Shown piece after piece: positions 37,361-46,219 of a stretch of 64,000 nt of DNA; positions within the stretch are counted from its first letter, which is position 1, and each line of letters opens with the position of its first letter. The notes beneath the pieces are model-generated. The model searched no databases. It saw nothing but the letters and a program-made list of their open reading frames with translations, and had not been told where the DNA came from. Source of the DNA: Enterovirga aerilata (lineage in GTDB: Bacteria > Pseudomonadota > Alphaproteobacteria > Rhizobiales > Beijerinckiaceae); assembly GCF_013044135.1 (NCBI RefSeq), contig NZ_JABEPP010000001.1:1-64000 (forward strand). The letters are read 5' to 3'. A program made the translations under genes and the position numbers.

Positions 37361-38572
37361 TCAGCGTGCGATGCGGGTGCCGGTGATCGTCGAATAGATG
37401 GAATCGAAGGCCGGCTGCAGCTGCGACACGTCCTGCACGTCGTAGTACATGCTCGGATTCGAGGCGCAATCCTGCAGCAGGCCCGCATTCCCGTCGATGA
37501 TGCGGGCGGTGAAGACCACGATGCCGGCGGCCTTGACGGCGTCGCAGGCCTGCCGCGTGCGGGCATCCATCGCGGCGACGCCCGAGATGCCGCGCATCTT
37601 CGTGTTCTCGCCGTCGGTCATCAGGATGATGTACTTGGTCAGCGCTTTCGTGCCGAAGGGCAGGGCGTTGGTGACCGGCTCGGCCGGCGACAGCAGGTGG
37701 TGGCCCCACACCATCCCGATCGTCAGGTTGGTGGTGCCGACCGCATTCATGCCGTCGATCGAGGCATGGAGCGCCGCGAAATCGTTCGTGAGCGGCAGGA
37801 TGGGTGCGAGGTTGCAGGCCGCCGTCCGGGTCTGGTCCGGGCCGTAGAGCGTGCTCGCGACCCCGGAGCTCGGCGCGGTATCCTTCACGTCGTTCGGCTG
37901 GTCGCGGTCCCAGATGCAGCCGGAGGTCGCCGGGTTGGTGGTCCAGTAGCCCGTCTGGGTCGGGTCCACCCACCAGGACGTCTTCAGGCTGCCGAGATTG
38001 ACGTCCGTCTCGAAGGGGACGATCCCGATGCGGACCGCGTTCGGGCCGCCCGCGCTCGCCTGCATCTTGGTCAGGAAGCTGTGCGCGGCCGCCTTCAGGG
38101 TCGGCAGCTTGTTCGCCTGGTTCATCGAGCCGGTATTGTCGAGAACGAGCACGATCTCGACCTTGGTGTCGCCGTAGAGCGCCTCGGAACGCCCTGCGAC
38201 CGACATCGTGCGGATCCCCAGCACGTTCATCAGCGTCGTCGGGACCCCCGCCGTCGCGTCCACCCGGACGCGGTCCGCCAGGAAGGTCACCTTCACGCTC
38301 AGGTCGTTGATCTTGTCGGTCGCGAAGGTCTTGCGCAGGTAGTCGGTCGCGGCCGCATCCGACATCGGGGTGCCGCTCAGCTGCTCGTTGTTCTTGGCCG
38401 CGAGCAGGGCCGCGCCGTCCACCGCGCGCTGCAGATTCGTCTGTACGGAGGCGGCCCGCGAATAATCCATCGCCATCCCGACGGCCCCGATCAGGACCAT
38501 CGCCGCGAACGCGAACATCAGCGCGACGCTGCCCTCGACGTCCTGGCGGAAGCGCTCCACGGCCGCTGTCAT
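37361..38572 (-). CDS. TadG-like pilus-assembly protein with vWA domain
   Basis: A 403-residue protein. The amino end (QDVEGSVALMFAFAAMVLIG) is the single TadE/TadG membrane segment, followed by AMDYSRAASVQTNLQRAVDGAAL, typical of Flp-pilus TadG and related proteins. A von Willebrand A domain covers roughly residues 135-395 with the MIDAS motif LDNTGSM and a later TDGENT. No other tad genes are in the window, so it is an orphan of the Tad system here. It sits between queC and the VUT transporter. Confidence 0.86.
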   Translation of the reverse strand: MTAAVERFRQDVEGSVALMFAFAAMVLIGAVGMAMDYSRAASVQTNLQRAVDGAALLAAKNNEQLSGTPMSDAAATDYLRKTFATDKINDLSVKVTFLADRVRVDATAGVPTTLMNVLGIRTMSVAGRSEALYGDTKVEIVLVLDNTGSMNQANKLPTLKAAAHSFLTKMQASAGGPNAVRIGIVPFETDVNLGSLKTSWWVDPTQTGYWTTNPATSGCIWDRDQPNDVKDTAPSSGVASTLYGPDQTRTAACNLAPILPLTNDFAALHASIDGMNAVGTTNLTIGMVWGHHLLSPAEPVTNALPFGTKALTKYIILMTDGENTKMRGISGVAAMDARTRQACDAVKAAGIVVFTARIIDGNAGLLQDCASNPSMYYDVQDVSQLQPAFDSIYSTITGTRIAR

Positions 38573-38664
38573 GCTCCGGCATCCGGTTTCGGGCCGGAAT
38601 GTAGCGCCTGAAGCTTACGGCCATCTTTCGGGAATAGCCGAGGCCGCGCGATCCTGCGCGGGCG

Positions 38665-39384
38665 TTAACGGCCCGTTGCCGCGCGCCAGCGGGCGAAGCC
38701 GTCGGCCCGGAGCCGGCACGCCGGGCAGGAGCCGCAGCCATAGCCCCATTCGTGCAGCCGGCTGCGGTCACCCAGATAGCAGGTATGCGTCGCCTCGACG
38801 ATCAGGCGCAAGAGTTCGGCGCCGCCGATGCTTTCCGCCAGCGCGAAGGTCTCGGCCTTGTCGCGCCACATCAGCGGCGTGTGCAGGACGAGCCGCGCCT
38901 CCAGCCCGAGATTCAGCGCCACCTGCATCGCCTTGATCGTGTCGTCGCGGCAATCCGGGTAGCCGGAATAGTCGGTCTCGCAGACGCCGAGCACGATGTG
39001 CCGGCAGCCGCGCCGATAGGCGAGGGCGGCCGCGAAGGCCAGGAACACGAGGTTGCGGCCCGGCACGAAGGTGGTCGGAAGCCCGGAGGCGGATACCGCG
39101 ATCTCGACGTCCCGGGTGAGCGCCGTCTCCGAGATCTGGCCGATGGCGGCGAGCTCGATGCGGTGGTCGGGTCCGAGCCGACCTTCGCCGAGGCCGCCCG
39201 GCCGCGACAGCGCCTCGCGGATCCCGGCACGGCATTCCAGCTCGACCGCGTGCCGCTGGCCGTAATCGAAGCCGACCGTCTCCACCTCCGGAAAGCGTCG
39301 GAGGGCCCAGGCCAGGCAGGTCGTCGAATCCTGCCCGCCGGAGAAGAGGACGAGCGCGCGCTTATCGGAGGGCGTGGCCGTCAT
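38665..39384 (-). CDS. queC: 7-cyano-7-deazaguanine synthase
   Basis: A 239-residue PP-loop enzyme that makes preQ0 from carboxydeazaguanine using ATP and ammonia, a step in queuosine synthesis. The PP-loop [50 protein letters not shown] and the zinc-binding cysteines near the end (C in [13 protein letters not shown]) are present. The size matches the family. Confidence 0.95.
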   Translation of the reverse strand: MTATPSDKRALVLFSGGQDSTTCLAWALRRFPEVETVGFDYGQRHAVELECRAGIREALSRPGGLGEGRLGPDHRIELAAIGQISETALTRDVEIAVSASGLPTTFVPGRNLVFLAFAAALAYRRGCRHIVLGVCETDYSGYPDCRDDTIKAMQVALNLGLEARLVLHTPLMWRDKAETFALAESIGGAELLRLIVEATHTCYLGDRSRLHEWGYGCGSCPACRLRADGFARWRAATGR

Positions 39385-39464
39385 GCTAAAGCATGCCGTG
39401 GCTACGCGCCTGCCGGCCCAGGGTCAAGCGAGGGTCCGTCGGCTCCCGCCGACGCGGCGGGCGC

Positions 39465-40748
39465 CTAGCTTACGACCGCAAGCTTCGCGCGCCGTGCGCG
39501 CGGGACCTGTCTCTGGCCGTCATGCGTCGCCACGAAGTCGGCGATGCGCGGGGCGATCTCGGAGCGGAAGCGCGAGCCGTTGAAGACGCCGTAATGGCCG
39601 ACGCCTTTTTGCAGGTGGTAGGCCTTCCGGTCCTGGGACAGGTTCGGCGTGAGCTCGAGCGCCGCGAGCGTCTGGCCTACGCCCGAGATGTCGTCCTTCT
39701 CGCCCTCGACCGCCATGATGGCACAGCGGCGGATGGCGAGCAGGTCCACCGGGGCGTCCCGGTGCAGCATCTCGCCCTTGGGCAGCTCGTGGTCGACGAA
39801 GACCTTGGCCACGGTCTGCAGGTAGAACTCGGCCGTGAGGTCCATGACGGCCAGGTACTCGTCGTAGAACTCGCGGTGCTTCTCGGCGAGGTCGCCGTCG
39901 CCCCGCACGAGGTGATTGAACATGTCCCGATGCGCCGTCATGTGGCGGTCGAGGTTCATGGCCATGAAGCCGGAGAGCTGCAGGAAGCCGGGATAGACCC
40001 GCCGTCCGGTGCCCGGATAGCCGAACGGGACCGTGTGGATGCAGTTGCGGCGGAACCACTCGACGCCGCGCTTCTCGGCGAGCTGGTTCACGGCGGTCGG
40101 AGAGCGGCGCGTGTCGATGGGGCCGCCCATCACGGTCAGCGAGCGGGGGATCGCCGGGTCGTCGAGCGCCTCGAGCCTGGCGACGGCCGCGATGGCCGGC
40201 ACCGAGGGCTGGCACACCGCGAGCAGGTGGAGGTCGGGGCCGAGCTCGCGGCACATCTCGATCACGTAGTCGATGTAGTCGTCGAGGTCGAAGCGGCCCT
40301 CGACCAGCGGCACCATGCTGGCGTCCGTCCAGTCGGTGACCATCACCTCGTGCGTGGGCAGGAACGCTTCGACGGTGCCGCGGAGCAGCGTGGCATAATG
40401 GCCGGACATCGGCGCGATGATGAGGAGCTTCGGCTGCCGGCGCGGGCGCGCCACCGGCCCGCGCCGGAACGCGATCACCTGGCAGAACGGCTTCGACCAG
40501 ACGATCTCCTCCGAGACGGGGACGCGTTGCCCGTCGATGAGCGTGGAGGTCAGGCCGAATTCGGGCTTGGCGTAGCGGCGGGTGGTCCGTTCGAACATCT
40601 CGCAGGCCGCCGCCATCGTGCGGCCCATGGGCGTGTAGGTGAGCGGGTTCGCCGGATTGTTGAGCGCGAGGCGGGTGAGGTCGGAGGCGGCGCGGGCTGG
40701 CGCGAGGATCGCATGCGCGGCGTCGTACCAGTAATATGCGAGGTCCAT
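39465..40748 (-). CDS. phaZ: Intracellular polyhydroxyalkanoate depolymerase
   Basis: A 427-residue PhaZ that mobilises stored polyhydroxybutyrate in the cytoplasm. It begins MDLAYYWYDAAHAIL, as in Cupriavidus/Rhizobium PhaZ1, and carries the lipase-box-like LLAVCQPSVPAIA with a cysteine nucleophile, WTDASMVPL and the late GVGHYGVFNGSRF histidine. AGGAG lies nine bases before the ATG at 40748. It is divergent from actS with a 232-bp shared upstream region in which I see only an AT-richer patch near 40825-40870 and no clear motif. Confidence 0.93.
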   Translation of the reverse strand: MDLAYYWYDAAHAILAPARAASDLTRLALNNPANPLTYTPMGRTMAAACEMFERTTRRYAKPEFGLTSTLIDGQRVPVSEEIVWSKPFCQVIAFRRGPVARPRRQPKLLIIAPMSGHYATLLRGTVEAFLPTHEVMVTDWTDASMVPLVEGRFDLDDYIDYVIEMCRELGPDLHLLAVCQPSVPAIAAVARLEALDDPAIPRSLTVMGGPIDTRRSPTAVNQLAEKRGVEWFRRNCIHTVPFGYPGTGRRVYPGFLQLSGFMAMNLDRHMTAHRDMFNHLVRGDGDLAEKHREFYDEYLAVMDLTAEFYLQTVAKVFVDHELPKGEMLHRDAPVDLLAIRRCAIMAVEGEKDDISGVGQTLAALELTPNLSQDRKAYHLQKGVGHYGVFNGSRFRSEIAPRIADFVATHDGQRQVPRARRAKLAVVS

Positions 40749-40980
40749 CGACACTCCTGCACTCAGCCCCGGCAGGTGGCCGCGAGCCGAGCGTCAACCC
40801 TGGGTTTCGGCCGGGGTTCCTCGAATCGTACGACAACCTTTCTTTCGTGGATATGAACCGAGCACGCCCTTTCGGCGTAACACCAGGGGCCGGACTGCTG
40901 GCGCAGGCGAATTTCCCAACCCATGTGATGTCTTCGCCTCAGCCTTTCGTCCAAGCATCCCGAGTGCCCGGGGATCCGAT

Positions 40981-42363
40981 GTGCCAGGCCTGATCTCGAC
41001 CCTGAAGGAGCATCCGGCGACGGGAGCGATCGGGCGCGACGCGCGCCGGCTGAAGCTCGACACGCTGGTCCGGCTGCGCTGGCTCGCGGTCGCCGGGCAG
41101 TCGGCGGCGGTCGCCTTCGTGCATTTCGAGCTCGGCTACAAGCTGCCCTTCGGCGCCTGCCTCGCGGTGATCGCGTCGGCCGCGCTCGTCAACCTGTGGC
41201 TGAGCCTCAGATGGCCGGCGAGCCACCGCCTCGGCGAGGATCTCGCGACCGTTCTCCTCGCCTTCGACATCCTCCAGCTCGGCGCCCTCCTCTATCTCAC
41301 GGGCGGCCTGCAGAACCCCTTCGCGATCCTGTTCCTCGCGCCCGTGCTGATCTCGGCCGCCGCGCTCTCGCCGGCCCGCACGGTGGGGCTCGGATTCCTG
41401 GCGGCCGGCTGCGCCACGCTTCTCCTGTTCCACCACCGGAAGCTGCCCTGGGGCACGGAAGGCGGGCTCGAGCTGCCTCACCTCTACGTGCTCGGCGTCT
41501 GGAGCGCGATCCTCCTCGGCCTCGCCTTCACGGGCGCCTTCGCCTACCGGATCGCCGAGGAGGCGCGCCAGCTCTCGGCGGCGCTCGCCGCGACCGAGCT
41601 GGTTTTGGCGCGCGAGCAGCACCTCTCGCAGCTCGACGGCCTCGCGGCCGCGGCCGCGCATGAGCTCGGGACGCCGCTCGCGACCATCGCGCTCGTCGCC
41701 AAGGAGCTCGACCTGCAGGCGCCGGAAGGCAGCCCGCTCAAGGAGGACACGAGCCTGCTCCGCGAGCAGGTGGAGCGCTGCCGCTCCATCCTGTCCAAGC
41801 TGACCTCGCTCGGCGACGACCAGGGCGGCTTCCTGGAGAGCATGAGCCTGCGCCACCTGATCGAGGAGGTGGTCGGGCCGCAGCGCTCCTTCGGGGTCGC
41901 CATCGAGGTCGTCTGCACCGGGGAGGGACCCGAGCCGGTGAGCCGGCGCTCGCCGGGGCTGCTCTACGGCCTCGGCAACCTGGTCGACAACGCGGCCGAT
42001 TTCGCGGAGAGCCGGATCCTCATCGAGGCGCATTGGACCGCGCACGAGGTCTCGGTCGAGATCCGCGACGACGGGCCGGGTTTCCCGCCCGAGGTCCTTC
42101 TGCGGGTCGGGGAGCCCTATGTGACGACGCGCGGCCGCGGCGACGACGGGAGCGGGTCCGGCCTCGGGCTCGGCCTCTTCATCGCCAAGACCCTGATCGA
42201 GCGCTCGGGCGGCCAGCTCACGTTGTCGAACGCCATGCCGCCCGAGCGCGGCGCGATCGCGCGCATCGTCTGGCTCCGGACCAGCTTCGAGGAAAAAACC
42301 GCAATCACGACAACGGGATCGGTTCCCGCCCCCCTGACGAACCCGGAGAGCGTTCCCATATAG
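40981..42363 (+). CDS. actS: Redox-sensing histidine kinase ActS/RegB/PrrB type
   Basis: A 460-residue membrane kinase that signals respiratory redox state. Six membrane helices fill residues about 30-190; the quinone-sensing GGLQNPF box is at 108-114. The H-box AAAAAHELGTPLATIAL places the phosphorylated histidine at 227, and the redox-active cysteine sits at 267 in EQVERCRSI. ATP-binding blocks are GNLVDNAADFA, DDGPGFP and GSGLGLGLF. It starts at GTG. It precedes actR by 33 bp, as in other alphaproteobacteria. Confidence 0.93.
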   Translation: MPGLISTLKEHPATGAIGRDARRLKLDTLVRLRWLAVAGQSAAVAFVHFELGYKLPFGACLAVIASAALVNLWLSLRWPASHRLGEDLATVLLAFDILQLGALLYLTGGLQNPFAILFLAPVLISAAALSPARTVGLGFLAAGCATLLLFHHRKLPWGTEGGLELPHLYVLGVWSAILLGLAFTGAFAYRIAEEARQLSAALAATELVLAREQHLSQLDGLAAAAAHELGTPLATIALVAKELDLQAPEGSPLKEDTSLLREQVERCRSILSKLTSLGDDQGGFLESMSLRHLIEEVVGPQRSFGVAIEVVCTGEGPEPVSRRSPGLLYGLGNLVDNAADFAESRILIEAHWTAHEVSVEIRDDGPGFPPEVLLRVGEPYVTTRGRGDDGSGSGLGLGLFIAKTLIERSGGQLTLSNAMPPERGAIARIVWLRTSFEEKTAITTTGSVPAPLTNPESVPI

Positions 42364-42396
42364 GGTTCATCAGATGCCCCGATCGAGGATCGTAAC

Positions 42397-42975
42397 GTGG
42401 CTCAGCCCCAGATCGCCCCAGCTGAGAGCAACATGCCCATGACGGCTCTCACCGAAAACTCCCTGCTGCTTGTCGACGACGATCGCGCATTCTCGACGCG
42501 TCTCGCCCGCGCCATGGAGGCCCGCGGCTTCCAGGTCAGGGTCGCCGAAAGCGTGGCCGAGGGCGTGGCGGCCATCGAGGAGAAGGCTCCGGCCTATGCG
42601 GTCATCGACATGCGCCTGGCCGACGGCAACGGCCTGGACGTCATCGCCCGCCTCAAGGAGCGCCGGCCCGATGCCCGCGGCGTGATCCTGACCGGCTACG
42701 GCAATATCGCCACGGCCGTCACGGCCGTGAAGCTCGGCGCCTTCGACTATCTGGCCAAGCCCGCCGACGCGGACGAGATCCACGCCGCCCTGAAGGCAGA
42801 GCCGGGCGAGCGGGCGAGCCCGCCCGAGAATCCGATGTCGGCCGACCGGGTGCGCTGGGAGCACATCCAGCGGGTCTACGAGCTCTGCGGCCGCAACGTC
42901 TCGGAGACGGCGCGCCGGCTCAACATGCACCGCAGGACGCTCCAGCGCATCCTGGCCAAGCGCGCCCCGCGCTAG
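42397..42975 (+). CDS. actR: Redox response regulator ActR/RegA/PrrA type
   Basis: A 192-residue two-domain regulator. The receiver has SLLLVDDDRAFS, the phosphorylated aspartate at 71 (AVIDMRL) and the lysine at 121 (LAKPADADE). After a short proline-containing linker comes the Fis-type helix-turn-helix NVSETARRLNMHRRTLQRIL at the end. It starts at GTG 42397, with an in-frame ATG at 42433 as alternative. RegA-type regulators control respiration, carbon and nitrogen fixation in response to oxygen. Confidence 0.94.
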   Translation: MAQPQIAPAESNMPMTALTENSLLLVDDDRAFSTRLARAMEARGFQVRVAESVAEGVAAIEEKAPAYAVIDMRLADGNGLDVIARLKERRPDARGVILTGYGNIATAVTAVKLGAFDYLAKPADADEIHAALKAEPGERASPPENPMSADRVRWEHIQRVYELCGRNVSETARRLNMHRRTLQRILAKRAPR

Positions 42976-42980
42976 GGGGC

Positions 42981-43490
42981 TCAGTCCATCCAGCCGGCGG
43001 CGCCGGCCGGATCGACCAGCATGTGGTGCCGGTTCGCCGCCGCATGCGCGAATCGCAGGGTGACGGCCTTGCGGCGCGCCCCCGCCATCCTGTGCTCGGG
43101 CGCCTCCCGCACCATGGCGGCCCCGTAGCCGTCGGCCACGATCAGCCCGGCCTCGTCCGGGAGCACCCGGCACGGAAACGTCCCGCTCACCGCGAAGAAG
43201 AAGCGGTCGCACAAGTCCCGGTATTCCGGCCATTTCCCGTCGGCCCGGAAATCGGCGAGCGACGATTTCACCTCCACGATCCAGACGCAGCCGTCCGGAC
43301 CGAGCGCGATGATGTCAGCCCTCCGGCCGGAGGCGAGGGTCAGCTCGGTCACGGACGCATAGCCCAGCCCGGCGAGAAGCCGCCGCGCGCCCGTGCAGAC
43401 GGCGAGCGCCGCATCCGACTGGCGCCCGTCGGGCGGTACGCTGAGCTGGCCCGGGCGGAGGGCGAGGTTCATCTCGGACGGCCTGTTCAC
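42981..43490 (-). CDS. mmcB: MmcB-family DNA repair protein
   Basis: A 169-residue small nuclease-like protein found mainly in alphaproteobacteria. The PD-(D/E)xK-type core is RRADIIALGPDGCVWIVEVKSSLADF, followed by WPEYRDLCDRFFFAV. In Caulobacter the MmcB protein is SOS-linked and helps survive mitomycin C damage. It converges with actR, whose stop is 5 bp away, and is divergent from the ABC-like gene. An ATG at residue 7 could also be the start. Confidence 0.85.
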   Translation of the reverse strand: MNRPSEMNLALRPGQLSVPPDGRQSDAALAVCTGARRLLAGLGYASVTELTLASGRRADIIALGPDGCVWIVEVKSSLADFRADGKWPEYRDLCDRFFFAVSGTFPCRVLPDEAGLIVADGYGAAMVREAPEHRMAGARRKAVTLRFAHAAANRHHMLVDPAGAAGWMD

Positions 43491-43618
43491 GATTCGTTTA
43501 TGGTAACCTGTCGGCTTCCCGGCGGCTTGTCACGCGTCACCGGCCGGTTCTTGGCCGGGCACGTTGCCCCGCCGCCTGCCCGGGTCTAACCTGACCGTCT
43601 CTGAGGTCAGGGCGCGGT

Positions 43619-46219
43619 ATGGAGCGCGATCCGGTACGTTTCGTCTGGCGGTCCGCGCCGGGTCTGAACATCCTTCTTCTCAGTCTGGCGCTCCTCGCGG
43701 TCCCGAGCCTCTGGATGATCCTGGACCTCGTGCGCGCGGCCATCGACGATGCTGCGCTCGGCCGCGCCTTCGAGGGCCGGCGGACGGCCTCCTTCATGCG
43801 CTACGCGCTCGTCCTGCCGGACCGGGTCGCCGAAGGCCCGCTCGTGATCTTCGGCGGCTTCACGGTCAGCCGGGCCGGGCTGGTTCAGGGCCTCCTCGCC
43901 GCCCTGCTCGGGGCCGCCGCGGCAACGGGCCTGTTCCTCGCCTGCTCGAGCCTCGTGCGGGCGGAGATCGGCCGGCGCGCTCTGGACGGCCTCGAGCGCC
44001 GCATCCTCGAAGGTATCGCATCGGCCCCGACTGCGGCGGCGGAGGGAGCGCGCCGCGCCGCGTCTCTGGCAAGCGAAACGCTCGCGCGACAGCGGACCTT
44101 TCTCGGCCGCGCCATCGGCACGCCGGCCCTCGCCGGGGCTCTCCTCATCGGCTGCCTCGCCTTCCTGGCCTATCTCGACCTACGGCTCGCTGGACTGGCG
44201 GGGATCGGGCTTCTCGGCTTCGGCTGGGCGACCGACGGCAGGGCGGCCGTTCGGGCCAGGCTCGGGGCGGCGGAGCTTTCGGCTAACGCGGCGCTCCGCA
44301 GGTCGCTGTCCTATCTCGCCGATCACCTCTCGGCCCTGGTGGCGCACGGCACGGCGGATCTCGAGCAGCGCCGCATCTCGACCGAGATGGCCCCGATCCG
44401 GCTGCCGGCCGACGCGCTGCGCCGCCGCTCGGTCGTGCTGCTCGGGGTCGCGGTCGGGCTTGCGACGGGGACCGTCGCCGCGGTGCTCGCTGCCGGCGCC
44501 TGGCTCGGCCTCGCCGGCCGCCTCTCTCCCGGCGAGGCCGCCGCAGGTGCGACGGCCGCCGCGCTGGCGGTCGGCGTCCTGGAGCGGCTGCTGCGCTGGC
44601 GGGCGGAGCGCGCCGCCGCCACCCCGGTCTTCGCCGAGATCGCGCGCCAGCTCGGATCGTTCAACGCCCGCCGCCAGGAGCGGAGCGCCGTCCCGCTTCC
44701 CGCCGCAGGCCCCGTGGTCGCGGAAGGCATCGCGGCCGATGGCACCCTGCGGAGCGGGCGCCTCGTCGGGCTCGACCTCGCCTTCGATCTCCCCGCACAT
44801 GTAGGGCTGACGGGCGATCCCGATTCCGGCGCACGCACCTTCGCGGGGCTCCTCGGCGGGCAGGCCGTACCGCGGGCGGGCCGGCTGACCTTCGGCGGCG
44901 TGAGACTCGCGGATGCCGATCCCGCCGACCGGGCGCGGCGGCTCGCCTTCTCCGGCGGCGAGATCCTGCTGCTGCCAAACACGCTGAGGGCCAACATCCT
45001 GTATGGCTGCCGTGACCAGGACGCGGGCGATATCGAGGCCCGGATCATGTCGGCCGTCGAGACCGCGGGGCTGCGCGGCTTCGTGTACCGGCGGGGGCTC
45101 GCGGGCACGATCGATCCGCGGCGGGAGCCGGGTCTCGCGGCCGCGATCGTCGCGGCCCGGGCCGGCATCAGGGCGGAGCTCGAACGCGCCGGGCTCACCC
45201 ACCTCGTCCAGCCTTTCGATCCGGAGCGCTACAACCCGCAGGCGACGCTCGGCGAGAACATCCTCTTCGGCGTGTCGCTCGGAGACACGTTCCGCGAGGA
45301 GAACCTCGCCACCCAGCCCTTCATGCGCAGCCTGCTGGACCGCGAAGGCCTGACGAAGCCGCTCGCCGATCTCGGGGCCGCGATCGTGAAGAGCACCCTG
45401 GAGATGTTCTGGGGCCTGTCGAGCCGCAGCGCCATCGTGGGTCGCTTCTCCCTCCTCACCGCCGCCGAGCAGGAGGAATTCGAGGCGCTCCTCGCGCGCC
45501 AGGGCGGATCCCAGCGCAGCGCGGCCTCCGCCCGCGACACCGCGCGGCTGATCGGGCTCGCGCTGCGCTACAGCGAGAACCGGCACCGGCTCGGTCTCCT
45601 CGGACCCGAGCTGGAGGAGCGGCTCCTGCGCGTCCGGGCCGCCTTCGCGCGCGACATCCCGAAGAGCCTGGAACCCTCGATCGAGTTCTTCCGCCCCGAC
45701 CGGCTCTGCGCCGCGACCAGCATTCTCGACAACCTCCTGTTCGGCCGCGTGGCGGAGGACCAGGCGGCAGCGCGACCGCAGGTCCTCGGGGTCGTCCGGC
45801 GCGTGCTCGACGGGCTCGACCTCACGCGCGACGTGATGCGGGTCGGGCTGCAAACCCGCATCGATCCGGTCGCGAGCGGCCTCTCCCCCACCCGCGTGGC
45901 CGCCATCGACCTGGCCCGCTGCCTGGTGCGCAATCCCGACAACCTGGTAGTGGAGCGGGCGCTCGACGACCTGCCGGCGCCGGATGCCCTGAAGCTTCTG
46001 CAGCGCCTCACGGCCGCGATGTCGGGCCGGGGGCTCATCGTCGTGCTGCCACCGCAGCTCGACGGTGCGGCCGGGCTCCTCGATCAGGTCATCCCCTTCA
46101 GGTCCGGCAAGGTCGCCCCGGCAACGGCCGGGCGCGTCGCGGCACCGTCGCCAGCCGGCCCGTCCGGTGAGCGGGCGGCCGGCCTCCCCGTGGCCGAAGC
46201 GGCCTGGAGCGCCCGATGA
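43619..46219 (+). CDS. Atypical ABC-exporter-like membrane protein with degenerate ATP sites
   Basis: An 866-residue protein. Residues about 15-320 hold several hydrophobic helices of an exporter-like membrane domain. The rest resembles a nucleotide-binding domain with altered motifs: Walker A reads LTGDPDSGARTF (397-408; no GKS/T), the signature reads GLSPTRVAA (754), Walker B reads NLVVERALDDL (775-785; no DE) and the H-loop region reads IVVLPPQ. Three ENILFG-like elements occur (TLRANILYG 455-463, TLGENILFG 543-551, SILDNLLFG 701-709), with a 230-residue insertion around the middle one. I recall a family with this triple layout in Hyphomicrobiales, usually better conserved. It probably does not hydrolyse ATP normally. 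Its stop overlaps the next gene by 4 bp. Confidence 0.78.
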   Translation: MERDPVRFVWRSAPGLNILLLSLALLAVPSLWMILDLVRAAIDDAALGRAFEGRRTASFMRYALVLPDRVAEGPLVIFGGFTVSRAGLVQGLLAALLGAAAATGLFLACSSLVRAEIGRRALDGLERRILEGIASAPTAAAEGARRAASLASETLARQRTFLGRAIGTPALAGALLIGCLAFLAYLDLRLAGLAGIGLLGFGWATDGRAAVRARLGAAELSANAALRRSLSYLADHLSALVAHGTADLEQRRISTEMAPIRLPADALRRRSVVLLGVAVGLATGTVAAVLAAGAWLGLAGRLSPGEAAAGATAAALAVGVLERLLRWRAERAAATPVFAEIARQLGSFNARRQERSAVPLPAAGPVVAEGIAADGTLRSGRLVGLDLAFDLPAHVGLTGDPDSGARTFAGLLGGQAVPRAGRLTFGGVRLADADPADRARRLAFSGGEILLLPNTLRANILYGCRDQDAGDIEARIMSAVETAGLRGFVYRRGLAGTIDPRREPGLAAAIVAARAGIRAELERAGLTHLVQPFDPERYNPQATLGENILFGVSLGDTFREENLATQPFMRSLLDREGLTKPLADLGAAIVKSTLEMFWGLSSRSAIVGRFSLLTAAEQEEFEALLARQGGSQRSAASARDTARLIGLALRYSENRHRLGLLGPELEERLLRVRAAFARDIPKSLEPSIEFFRPDRLCAATSILDNLLFGRVAEDQAAARPQVLGVVRRVLDGLDLTRDVMRVGLQTRIDPVASGLSPTRVAAIDLARCLVRNPDNLVVERALDDLPAPDALKLLQRLTAAMSGRGLIVVLPPQLDGAAGLLDQVIPFRSGKVAPATAGRVAAPSPAGPSGERAAGLPVAEAAWSAR

